Source of the DNA: Cupriavidus sp. P-10
GTDB lineage: Bacteria; Pseudomonadota; Gammaproteobacteria; Burkholderiales; Burkholderiaceae
Reading direction: 5' to 3'
DNA: 64,000 bases
Assembly (NCBI RefSeq): GCF_003402535.2
Contig: NZ_AP025172.1
Location: 62,001 to 126,000, forward strand
Shown: in pieces, positions 42,592 to 50,529 of the stretch
How positions within the stretch are numbered: the first letter of the stretch is position 1
Layout of the letters: the number at the start of each line of letters is the position of its first letter
Made by a program: the position numbers and the translations under genes
Notes under the pieces: model-generated
What the model saw: the letters and a program-made list of their open reading frames with translations, nothing else
Told to the model about the DNA's origin: nothing
Databases searched by the model: none

Positions 42592-44088
42592 ATGGCAGCA
42601 GCGGGGTCGAATCCAGACCGAACCGCGGCGGCGCTCGCGCGCGGCAGCGCGGCCCCAGCTCCTGAGGGCGCTCATGACTGCGCGCCACTCCAGCTGCAGC
42701 TTCGCACCTTCCTCGAGGACCCTTCCGCGGTCGACCGGACGCGCCGACTGATAAGCTCGCTCGGTTCCTGCGACGGTGCCCCGACGGGGACGCCGGTCAT
42801 CATCTTCGATTGTTCCGACGGGCCTCCGCAGCCGATCCCGCCGCTAGGCGTCGTCCTCTTGACCGACGTCGCCCATCTGGCCGCGTGCTGCGCGTCGCTG
42901 TGCAGCCTGCGCGCCGCCTGGCCCGGCGTCCCGACCGTGGTGCTCGCGCAGGACCTTCCGGAGGAGCTGCTGGCCCGCTTGCTCGCCTGTGCTCCGTTCG
43001 ATTTCTGCCAGCTCTCCGGCTCGGATGCCGAGATCCGCCTGCGGCTGCGCCGCGCGCTCGGCCTGCTGCCCTGTGTCGAGCCCGCGATCGAGCCAGCGCT
43101 GCCGGCCGACCTCTCGTCGCGGTTGATCGGTCGCGCCCCGGGGTTCCTGCGGATCGTGCGACGCGTGCCCGTGCTGGCGGGCTCGACTGCGAGCGTGCTG
43201 TTGCTCGGCGAAACGGGCACTGGCAAGGAGGTCTTTGCGCAAGCCATCCATTACAGCTCCCCGCGCGCGCGCGGGCCGTGGGTCGCGATCAACTGCGCCG
43301 CCATTCCCTCGGAGCTGGTGGAAAGCGAGCTCTTCGGCCACACGCGCGGTGCCTACACCAATGCAGTGGCTGCGCGCGAAGGCCTGGTGCAGGAGGCCGA
43401 GTGCGGCACGCTCTTCCTCGACGAAATCGATGCGACGCCTCTTGCCGCGCAGGCCAAGCTGTTGCGCTTCCTGCAGGAGAAGGAGTACCGGATGGTGGGC
43501 TGCAGCCAGCGGCGAACCGCCGACGTTCGGGTGATCGCGGCGAGCAACCGCGATCTGCGCCGCGCGACCGCAGCCGGGACTTTTCGACAGGACCTGTTCT
43601 TCCGCCTCAACGTGCTGAACCTCACGCTGCCCCCCTTGCGCGAACGGCGTGAGGACGTGCCGGCGCTGGCGATGCACTTCCTGGCCCAGGCCAATCGCGA
43701 GTGCGGCCGCTGCCTGGGCGGCCTCACGCCCGGCGCGCTGCATCGCCTGCTGGCGCACGACTGGCCTGGCAACGTCCGCGAGTTGAAGCATGTGATTCAG
43801 CGTGCCGTGCTGCTGGCGCAGGGGAGCACGTTGCAGGCGGCCGACATCGAGCTTGATGGCGAGGCGCCGGGCGCCGCCTTCGACGACCGGGTCGTGCCCA
43901 TTTCCTTTCACGAAGCCAAGGCCAGGGCGGTCGAGGCTTTCGAGCGGCACTACCTGGAACAGCTCCTGGTGCAAAGCCACGGCAATATCACCCAGGCCGC
44001 GCGCGCCGCCGCCAAGAACCGGCGCGCCTTCTTCGAGCTGTTGCGGCGCCACGGGATCGACGCCGCGCATTTCCGCAACCTGAACTGA
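42592..44088 (+). CDS. Sigma-54-dependent transcriptional activator, probable regulator of the eCIS operon
   Basis: A 498-residue enhancer-binding protein. Residues ~75-175 look like a receiver-type fold without an evident phosphoacceptor Asp (VIIFDCSDG, GVVLLTDVAHLAAC). The AAA+ domain has Walker A GETGTGKE (206-213), the sigma-54 contact loop as GAYTNA (253-258, canonical GAFTGA), Walker B LFLDEID (274-280) and R-finger region FRQDLFFRLNVL. A Fis-type HTH ends the protein (GNITQAARAAAKNRRAFFELL). GAGGGGG precedes the start. Downstream lie enhancer-like repeats and a -24/-12 promoter before the eCIS genes, so it most likely activates them. Confidence 0.9.
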   Translation: MAAAGSNPDRTAAALARGSAAPAPEGAHDCAPLQLQLRTFLEDPSAVDRTRRLISSLGSCDGAPTGTPVIIFDCSDGPPQPIPPLGVVLLTDVAHLAACCASLCSLRAAWPGVPTVVLAQDLPEELLARLLACAPFDFCQLSGSDAEIRLRLRRALGLLPCVEPAIEPALPADLSSRLIGRAPGFLRIVRRVPVLAGSTASVLLLGETGTGKEVFAQAIHYSSPRARGPWVAINCAAIPSELVESELFGHTRGAYTNAVAAREGLVQEAECGTLFLDEIDATPLAAQAKLLRFLQEKEYRMVGCSQRRTADVRVIAASNRDLRRATAAGTFRQDLFFRLNVLNLTLPPLRERREDVPALAMHFLAQANRECGRCLGGLTPGALHRLLAHDWPGNVRELKHVIQRAVLLAQGSTLQAADIELDGEAPGAAFDDRVVPISFHEAKARAVEAFERHYLEQLLVQSHGNITQAARAAAKNRRAFFELLRRHGIDAAHFRNLN

Positions 44089-44096
44089 GGCCGGCG

Positions 44097-44127
44097 CCCC
44101 AGGACAAAGAAGTCCTACCCCAGGACA
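44097..44127. promoter_or_regulatory. Predicted enhancer (upstream activating sequence) for the sigma-54 activator
   Basis: CCCCAGGACA occurs twice, at 44097-44106 and 44118-44127, exactly 21 bp apart (two helical turns). The first copy also forms the dyad AGGAC-N6-GTCCT. The site is about 160-190 bp upstream of the -24/-12 promoter, a usual enhancer distance. Confidence 0.6.
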
Positions 44128-44285
44128 TTTGCACGCAGAGCCCGTCGGCGCTCCGCAGGGCCCGCGGGCTATGGCGCCCCGCCACGCGTACCGGCGAGGG
44201 GGGCTGGAGAGAAACATCCTGCCTCCACCGCCTGCTGCAACCGGGTTCCCAGGCAAATCAAGGATTCGCGCCATCGCCTCAGGCA

Positions 44286-44299
44286 GGCCCGGCTTTTGC
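44286..44299 (+). promoter_or_regulatory. Predicted sigma-54 (-24/-12) promoter of the eCIS operon
   Basis: GGCCCGGCTTTTGC keeps the invariant GG and GC at 10-bp spacing and most of the consensus TGGCACGNNNNTTGC. Transcription would begin around 44311, followed by AAAGGCGG and the first start codon at 44331. Confidence 0.7.
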
Positions 44300-44330
44300 G
44301 GTGGTCCTGGCGCAACCCGGAAAGGCGGTG

Positions 44331-44582
44331 ATGGATGCGTTGGATCCTCGATATCCCGCAGTGCAGGCACTCATGGCGTACTGGCTCGCGCATCCACAGG
44401 CATCGGACACCCTGGAGGGAATATGCCAATGGTGGTTGAACCCCGAGACATTGCCGTCGCCGCGGGTCGAGCCGGCGCTGCTGTGGCTGGTCGAGCGTGG
44501 TGTCGTTATCGCCCATCGGGCGTCCGACGGGCGCGTGCGCTACCGGCTGGCGTGCCAGCCTCCATCCGATCTCCCGCCATGA
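44331..44582 (+). CDS. Small winged-helix-like protein, first gene of the eCIS operon
   Basis: An 83-residue protein, not recognised as a named family. Predicted layout is three helices (VQALMAYWLAHPQ, TLEGICQWWL, VEPALLWLVERGVV) followed by a beta-hairpin (IAHRASDGRVRYRLAC), which is the shape of a winged helix. AAAGGCGG precedes the ATG, and a sigma-54 promoter lies ~45 bp upstream. It ends 64 bp before the sheath gene. It may be an autoregulator or a small accessory protein of the injection system. Confidence 0.65.
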   Translation: MDALDPRYPAVQALMAYWLAHPQASDTLEGICQWWLNPETLPSPRVEPALLWLVERGVVIAHRASDGRVRYRLACQPPSDLPP

Positions 44583-44646
44583 AAGCTAGCGGGGCGGCCC
44601 CGCGTGCGCGCCGCGATCTCTCACCACTTCATTGCAGGAGGCCTGC

Positions 44647-47136
44647 ATGCCAGTCGCATTGACTTACCCTGGGGTCTACGTGCAGGAGGTGCCCAGCGGG
44701 GTTCGCACCATCACCGGCGTCGGCACGTCCATCGGGATGTTCATCGGGCGCGCGCGCAAGGGCGAGCTCTACACGCCATTGCAGTGCCTGAGCTACCAGG
44801 ACTTCGAACGCGGGTTCACCTCGCAGTTCGCCCAAAGCGAACTGCCGACGTCGGTGCGATTGTTCTTCCAGAATGGCGGGACGCAGTGCTATGTATCCCG
44901 CATCGCCGATCAGGAGAAAGGGGGGACTACGCTGCGGGCCGCGGCCGTCCAGTTGCTGACCGAGGCAAAGACGCCTTCGCTGGCGATCGAAGCGCGCTCG
45001 CCTGGCACGTTCGGCAACGACATCCGCATCCGGGTCAGCTACAACACCACCCAGCCGGAATCGACCTTTAACATGGAGGTCTTCCGGTGGATGCAGAACA
45101 GCACCGGCGCACTGCAGAAGGTCGACGTCGAGACGCACCTGGGCCTGCACATGAATCCGGCGCACCCGCGGTATGCGCAGGACGTGCTGGAGCAAAACTC
45201 CAGGCTGATACGCGCAGCCGACGTGAGCCTGCCGATTCCCGCGAGTCCGGCAGGACGCGGATTTTCGCAGGGCGGCCGCCCCATCGCCGCGCGCACGGCC
45301 GCGATTTTCCGCGACGAGTGCATCGCGCTTTTCGGCCGCAAGCCCTTGCCTGCGCGTCAGAATTTCCAGTTCCGCATCTCCGTGGATGGCGGCACCTCAC
45401 AGCAGATCGACCTGGGCGACCTCGACTTCACGGTGGCGCCCCTGCTCGCGCCGGCGACCATCCTCGCAAACCTCCCGACAGCGATCGAAAGCCTGATCAA
45501 CGCACGGGTCAGCCCGGCGCAGGTGCATGTGACGCTCGAGACCGGTCCCACCGGCCAGGCCGGTGAAAACAACGCCAACACGCGGTTGCTGCGAATCGCC
45601 TCGGACAATGGCGACGTATTCATCGATCCCGGCCCGGACCCGACCATGGATGTGGCGGGCGCGCTCATGCTCGGCACGGCTCAGGGCGGCATCGAAGTCT
45701 CGCGCTGGGCGCGCAAGCGGCCGGCGCCGAACGGCGTGCTGTTCCAGCCGGATTACTTCGGCGGCACGAATTTCGTGTCTTTCGCGCAGTTGCCGCAGGC
45801 CGGCGGCACCGCCATCACGGACATCACCATCGGCGCCGTGACCGTCCCACTGGTTGGAGCGAACGCACTGAACACCACCCCGGCCGTCGTGGTCGGCCCC
45901 GACGTGCCGATCGTGAACCCGAAGCTGTTCCAGGACCGCAACAGCGTCAAGCCGCCGGCCCAGCCCGACCCGGTGAGCGACGGCGTTCGCGAAAAGTGGG
46001 CCATCGTCGCCACGGCCGTCATTGCGGCGCGCGCGGCCGATCCCACCAAGAGCCCGTGGAGTGCGGAGGTCTGGGGGTCGCGCCTGGCCATCGTCGCGGC
46101 AGACGGCGGCGACGGGCTCTCGGGCCTGGTGGTCACCGCCGGCACCGACATCGGACCGAATTTCAACAGCAACGTCCGCTACTACAGCCTGGGCACTGGC
46201 GCCGGCGCATTCCAGAGCGCTGCAGTTCTGGGCAATGACGGCGGGCCACCGACGCTGGCTGACTACCAGAAGGCCTACGAGCGAATAGACCAGGAGGTCG
46301 ACCTGTTCAACCTCCTCGTGCTGCCCAAGGATGCGCAACACACCGATGCCACCACGAGGGCCCTGTGGGGACCGGCCAGCCTGTTCTGCCGGCAACGGCG
46401 CGCCTTCCTGATCATGGACCCGCCGGCCAACTGGCCCGACTCGCAAGCTGCGGCGGGAGCGGTTGTCGGCGTCAACACGCTGCGCGTGGGCCTGGTGAAG
46501 GATCACGCGGCGGTGTTCTACCCGCGGCTGAAAGTGAACGACGGCGCCAGAGACGTGGCGGTCGGCCCCAGCGGCGCGATCGCCGGCCTGATGGCGCGGA
46601 TCGACGGCACGCGCGGCGTGTGGAAGGCGCCGGCCGGTACCGAGGCCGACCTGCGCGGCATCTCCGGCGTGGAGCTCAGGTTTTCCGACGGCGAGAACGG
46701 CGTGATGAACCCGAAGGCCATTAACACCATCCGCGTCTTTCCCAACGGCATTGTCAACTGGGGCGCACGCACCATGGACGGAGACGACGGCTTCGGCTCG
46801 GAATACAAGTACATCCCGATCCGCCGGCTGGCCCTGTACCTCGAGGAAAGCCTGTACCGTGGCTTGAAGTGGGTGGTGTTCGAGCCCAACGACGAGCCGC
46901 TGTGGGCGCAGATCCGCCTGAACGTGGGCGCCTTCATGAACAACCTGTTCCGCCAGGGCGCGTTCCAGGGCACGGTGCCCAAGGACGCCTACTTCGTCAA
47001 GTGTGACGCGACCACCACCACGCAGAACGATCGCGACCTGGGCCTGGTCAACATCGTGGTCGGCTTCGCGCCGCTCAAACCGGCGGAGTTCGTGGTGCTG
47101 ACCTTGCAGCAGATGGCCGGCCAGATCCAAACGTGA
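44647..47136 (+). CDS. eCIS contractile sheath protein
   Basis: An 829-residue phage-tail-sheath homologue. It opens YPGVYVQEVPSGVRTITGVG, the classical sheath N-terminus, and ends with the conserved C-terminal sheath domain (INTIRVFPNGIVNWGARTM, YIPIRRLALYLEESLYRG, WVVFEPNDEPLWAQIRLNV, FMNNLFRQGAFQG). The middle is enlarged compared with Afp/PVC sheaths, implying extra surface domains. AGGAGG lies upstream. It wraps the inner tube and contracts to drive injection. Only one sheath gene is seen in the window, whereas Afp and PVC have three. Confidence 0.95.
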   Translation: MPVALTYPGVYVQEVPSGVRTITGVGTSIGMFIGRARKGELYTPLQCLSYQDFERGFTSQFAQSELPTSVRLFFQNGGTQCYVSRIADQEKGGTTLRAAAVQLLTEAKTPSLAIEARSPGTFGNDIRIRVSYNTTQPESTFNMEVFRWMQNSTGALQKVDVETHLGLHMNPAHPRYAQDVLEQNSRLIRAADVSLPIPASPAGRGFSQGGRPIAARTAAIFRDECIALFGRKPLPARQNFQFRISVDGGTSQQIDLGDLDFTVAPLLAPATILANLPTAIESLINARVSPAQVHVTLETGPTGQAGENNANTRLLRIASDNGDVFIDPGPDPTMDVAGALMLGTAQGGIEVSRWARKRPAPNGVLFQPDYFGGTNFVSFAQLPQAGGTAITDITIGAVTVPLVGANALNTTPAVVVGPDVPIVNPKLFQDRNSVKPPAQPDPVSDGVREKWAIVATAVIAARAADPTKSPWSAEVWGSRLAIVAADGGDGLSGLVVTAGTDIGPNFNSNVRYYSLGTGAGAFQSAAVLGNDGGPPTLADYQKAYERIDQEVDLFNLLVLPKDAQHTDATTRALWGPASLFCRQRRAFLIMDPPANWPDSQAAAGAVVGVNTLRVGLVKDHAAVFYPRLKVNDGARDVAVGPSGAIAGLMARIDGTRGVWKAPAGTEADLRGISGVELRFSDGENGVMNPKAINTIRVFPNGIVNWGARTMDGDDGFGSEYKYIPIRRLALYLEESLYRGLKWVVFEPNDEPLWAQIRLNVGAFMNNLFRQGAFQGTVPKDAYFVKCDATTTTQNDRDLGLVNIVVGFAPLKPAEFVVLTLQQMAGQIQT

Positions 47137-47146
47137 GGAGAAGCTC

Positions 47147-47647
47147 ATGGCGCAGTTCCCCGTCAATACTCACCGCTTCGATCCGTATAAAAACATGCTG
47201 TTCCGGGTCAAGTGGGACGGCCGTTTCGTGGCCGGCGTCTCCAAGGTCTCGGCGCTCAAGCGTAGCACCGAGGTGGTTTCGCACCGCGAAGGCAACGACT
47301 TCAGCACGTCGCGGCATTCGCCCTCGACCTGGAAGTTCGAACCGATCACGCTGGAGCGCGGTGTGACCCACGACCCCGAGTTCGAGCTCTGGGCCAACAG
47401 GGTCTACACCGTGGAGGCCGGTTTCGTGCTGACGCTCAAGGACTTCCGCAAAGACATTCTGATCGAACTTCTCAACGAGCAGGGCAAGGTGGCCAAGACC
47501 TACAAGGTATTCCGCTGCTGGGTATCGGAGTACCAGGCGCTGCCCGAGCTCGATGCCAACGGGCACGCAGTGGCCTTCGAGCACATCGTGCTGCAGAACG
47601 AGGGCTGGGTGCGTGACGTCGAGGTGCCCGAGCCCGCCGAGACCTGA
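47147..47647 (+). CDS. eCIS inner tube protein (T4 gp19-like)
   Basis: A 166-residue tube protein. FRVKWDGRFVAGVSKVSALK, then HREGNDFSTSRHSP, WKFEPITLERGVTHD and WANRV are typical for the gp19/Hcp-like tube family. Six copies per ring form the hollow inner tube. GAGGAGAAGCTC precedes the start, 10 bp behind the sheath gene. Confidence 0.95.
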   Translation: MAQFPVNTHRFDPYKNMLFRVKWDGRFVAGVSKVSALKRSTEVVSHREGNDFSTSRHSPSTWKFEPITLERGVTHDPEFELWANRVYTVEAGFVLTLKDFRKDILIELLNEQGKVAKTYKVFRCWVSEYQALPELDANGHAVAFEHIVLQNEGWVRDVEVPEPAET

Positions 47648-47655
47648 GCCAGACC

Positions 47656-48435
47656 ATGCCCAATGTCAGCGAGCGAATTCCCCTTCGGCACGTGGCCGCG
47701 CAGCGGCTGCTCGTGCGCCTGCGCGAGCCACTGGGCAGCGACGAATTGGCGCTGGCCGGTGTAGACACGCGCGCCGCGGTGGCGCTGCTGGATCGGTTGA
47801 TGGAGGACGCACCGTGCAGCGCCGGCGAGCTGAGCGCGAGCGACCGCGACGGCCTGCTGTGCGCACTGCATCGCCATCTGTGGGGCGACCGCATCGTGTC
47901 GTCGCTGGAATGCGAAGCGTGCGGCGCGATGTACGACCTGTCGTTCGAACTGAGTGCCCTGCAGATGCAGCTGGCCGCACAGGCCGAGGCGGCCGCCGTG
48001 GACGCGCCGCGCTTGCTTGCCGATAGCCGGGGGCGGCACTATCGCTTGCCGGACGCGGCGCAAGAGGAGGCCGCGGCCCAGTACGGAATGGTGCAGGGAC
48101 ACGCGCATCTGCGCGCGCTGGTCGCGGGAGCGGAACAGGCGCAGGCCAACCCGCAGGAACTGGACTCCCGCCTCGAGACGCTCGCCCCGCTGGTCGACGT
48201 GGAGCTGGACGCGAACTGTGCCGAATGCGGCGAACCGCGCCAGGCCCGCTTCGACGTCCAGTCCTTCGTGTTGCAGCGCCTGCTGGACGAGCGCGAGGCA
48301 CTGCTGGATGAAATCCATGCGATGGCCGGCGGCTACGGGTGGCCGCTGCACGACATCGTGTCGCTGCCGCGCGGCCTGAGACGGAAGCTGGCGCAGCGGC
48401 TGGCCGGCGCGGCCGCGCCGGGCGCCTGGGGCTGA
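47656..48435 (+). CDS. Putative T4-type baseplate/hub assembly protein with two CxxC pairs
   Basis: A 259-residue protein. Two Cys pairs, CEAC (86-89) and CAEC (188-191), probably form a zinc ribbon. The N-terminal RIPLRHVAAQRLLVRLREPLG and the long helical rest fit T4 gp26-type baseplate-hub assembly proteins found after the tube gene in contractile injection clusters. Function is inferred mostly from position. The gene starts 9 bp after the tube gene. Confidence 0.65.
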   Translation: MPNVSERIPLRHVAAQRLLVRLREPLGSDELALAGVDTRAAVALLDRLMEDAPCSAGELSASDRDGLLCALHRHLWGDRIVSSLECEACGAMYDLSFELSALQMQLAAQAEAAAVDAPRLLADSRGRHYRLPDAAQEEAAAQYGMVQGHAHLRALVAGAEQAQANPQELDSRLETLAPLVDVELDANCAECGEPRQARFDVQSFVLQRLLDEREALLDEIHAMAGGYGWPLHDIVSLPRGLRRKLAQRLAGAAAPGAWG

Positions 48436-48441
48436 ACCCGT

Positions 48442-49221
48442 ATGGACTACCTGCGGCGCCTCCTCCTTCGCTCGCTTGCCGTTCCGCGCGAACACGGTTC
48501 GCCCGTGTTCGATCCCTTCGCGCAGGTGATTGGCTGGGAGTTCGATGGGTACGCACCGGCGCCGCAGCAGGAAAGCGCAGTTGAGCCGGTGCGTGCTGCG
48601 GCACCGGCTCCGGCGCCGCAGCGGCTCGAACCGGTGGCGTTGCCTATGCAGCCGTCGCAAGCGCCCGCATTCGACGCAGCTGCGGCCGACGCGTCTGAAG
48701 CCGTCGATCCGCCTGCAGTCGCCCAGCTGCCGCCGCCTGCGTCCGGCACCCGGGCGCCGCCGGCGCGCAACGACAACGCTGGGCCAGCCGCGCCCGAGCG
48801 CGTGCTGCTGACGCAAGCCGATGCCTTCATGGGTTCACTCGGCATGAAGTCCGTGGTTGTGCCCGAGGTGCCAGCGCCTGATCAAGCCATGGCCGCGCCA
48901 AGCGTGCCTGCAACGCGTCGGCATCGCGCTTCGGCCCCTGCGCCGCACACGGACAAGTCCGGCGTGCCGGTACTGGTGCAGCCCGCGGTCCCACCGGCGA
49001 GCCAGCAGCCAGGCCCCCAGGCGAGGCTGCGTGGCAAGCCCGGGCCGGCAAAGGCAGCCACGGCGCCCGCGGCAGCCGCCGCGCCCCGCAGCGCATCGCC
49101 GCTCGCCGCGCCGCCTCAGCGCATGGTGCAAACCACCGTCGTCGTCGCGCCCAGCGTGCGCGGGCTCGACGACCTCGCGCACAGCAGCGGCATTTCGCGC
49201 TTCGGCATCGGCCAGAGCTGA
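48442..49221 (+). CDS. Pro/Ala-rich low-complexity protein of the eCIS operon
   Basis: A 259-residue protein of no recognised family. A short ordered N-terminus (MDYLRRLLLRSLAV, then FDPFAQVIGWEF) and C-terminus (VRGLDDLAHSSGISRFGIGQ) flank about 200 residues dominated by Pro and Ala. It may be a flexible linker, a chaperone-like scaffold or an anchor. Low-complexity genes are often fast-evolving, but its frame is open and closely packed between neighbours (gaps 6 and 9 bp), so it is likely real. Confidence 0.7.
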   Translation: MDYLRRLLLRSLAVPREHGSPVFDPFAQVIGWEFDGYAPAPQQESAVEPVRAAAPAPAPQRLEPVALPMQPSQAPAFDAAAADASEAVDPPAVAQLPPPASGTRAPPARNDNAGPAAPERVLLTQADAFMGSLGMKSVVVPEVPAPDQAMAAPSVPATRRHRASAPAPHTDKSGVPVLVQPAVPPASQQPGPQARLRGKPGPAKAATAPAAAAAPRSASPLAAPPQRMVQTTVVVAPSVRGLDDLAHSSGISRFGIGQS

Positions 49222-49230
49222 GAACCGACG

Positions 49231-50529
49231 ATGGCACTGCTCGACCTCAGCCTCGTCACCCGTTCGTACACCACCTTGCTGAGCGAGCGGATTCCCATGT
49301 ATCCCGACTGGCCCGCGGCCACGCCGATTCAGGTTTCGGCGGGCCCGCCAGACCTGGTGAACGGCCCCCATGCGCTCAGCTTCTATCTATATCACGTGCG
49401 CGAGGATGCGCACACCAAGTCCCAGGACTGGACTGGGAACGACGCGGTGCCGCGACGATTCAAGCCCATGGGTGTGACGCTGTACTACGTCATGACCCCG
49501 CGCAGCAACCTGGCGGACTCGCACCTTCGCGCGCTGGCCGATCAACTGGTGATGGGGCTCGCGCTCAAGACCTTGCGCGACCTGCCGGTGCTGGACGACA
49601 CCAGCACCGTCGACACATCCGGTGGGCCGCTGCTGATCATGCCGACCGGCCTGCGCGGCCGCCGCAACCACCTGCGCACGCTGCTGCAGCCCACGCCCGC
49701 CAACGAAGCCGCGCAGTACTGGCAGGCCGGCACCAGCCCGCTGCGCCTGGCGGCCTACTACGAAGTGGCGGCTTCGCTGCTGGAGCCCGACGAGGTCAAG
49801 GTCCGCAGCGGCCGCGTGCTGATGGTTGGCCTGCACGCCATGCTGCGCGGCCAGCCGCGCATCGAACGCACGCGCAACGCCATCAGCTTCACGCCGCCCG
49901 GCCAGCTCGGCCCGCGCGAGCTCGAACTGTCGCCGGCAGAAGTCGCCTACGGGCAGACGCTGGAGGTGCAGGGCACCGACCTCAAGGGCGACACCACAGT
50001 GCTTTTGATCAGCCATATGGATTTGCCCGAGCCGGTCGAGGCGGATGCCTCGTGGAACCTGGTGACCAATGGCAACCTGCTCAGCGTCATGGTGCAGCCC
50101 ACTGCGGGCACGCAGCCCCTGGTGCCGGGCATTTATGGCGCGCTCGTCCGTACCACGGCGCGGCATACCTTGCCGGATGGATCGCAGCGCGACTTCGATG
50201 CGGTGTCGAACGCGTCGGGCTTCGCGATCGTGCCGTCGATCCTGTCCGTCACGGCGGCAGGCACGCTGGTCACGGTCAAGGTGGACAGCTTCGAGCCGCA
50301 CCTGCTGGCTGCGGGCGAGCTCTTGGTGTTCGCCGGAGCGACGCGGCTCGAGCGCGTGAATGCGGGACCGCCGGCAGCCGGCCAGTTCTTCACGCCCGCC
50401 ACGCCCGCCGCAGCGCGAACGACCTTGAGATTCGTGTTTCCCGCGACGCTGGCCACGGGCAGCGTGGTGCCCTTGCGGCTGGTGGTGCGCGGCGCCGAGA
50501 GCGGACCACGCTGGGAGACGGTGCCATGA
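49231..50529 (+). CDS. DUF4255-family eCIS tail-cap/terminator protein (Afp16/Pvc16-like) with C-terminal Ig-like extension
   Basis: A 432-residue protein. Residues 1-190 are DUF4255-like (LLDLSLVTRSYTTLLSERIP, NGPHALSFYLYHVREDAH, GVTLYYVMTPRS). In Afp16/Pvc16 this domain caps the tube and sheath and sets length. The remaining ~240 residues look like two Ig/IPT-type beta domains (LELSPAEVAYGQTLEVQGTD, and SVTAAGTLVTVKVDSFEPHL), longer than the minimal cap. The stop overlaps the next start (ATGA). Confidence 0.88.
   Translation: MALLDLSLVTRSYTTLLSERIPMYPDWPAATPIQVSAGPPDLVNGPHALSFYLYHVREDAHTKSQDWTGNDAVPRRFKPMGVTLYYVMTPRSNLADSHLRALADQLVMGLALKTLRDLPVLDDTSTVDTSGGPLLIMPTGLRGRRNHLRTLLQPTPANEAAQYWQAGTSPLRLAAYYEVAASLLEPDEVKVRSGRVLMVGLHAMLRGQPRIERTRNAISFTPPGQLGPRELELSPAEVAYGQTLEVQGTDLKGDTTVLLISHMDLPEPVEADASWNLVTNGNLLSVMVQPTAGTQPLVPGIYGALVRTTARHTLPDGSQRDFDAVSNASGFAIVPSILSVTAAGTLVTVKVDSFEPHLLAAGELLVFAGATRLERVNAGPPAAGQFFTPATPAAARTTLRFVFPATLATGSVVPLRLVVRGAESGPRWETVP

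Noticed and set aside
45397..47166. A 589-codon reverse-strand frame over the sheath gene
   Set aside because: It is a shadow of the sheath coding strand, without a ribosome-binding site or family match.
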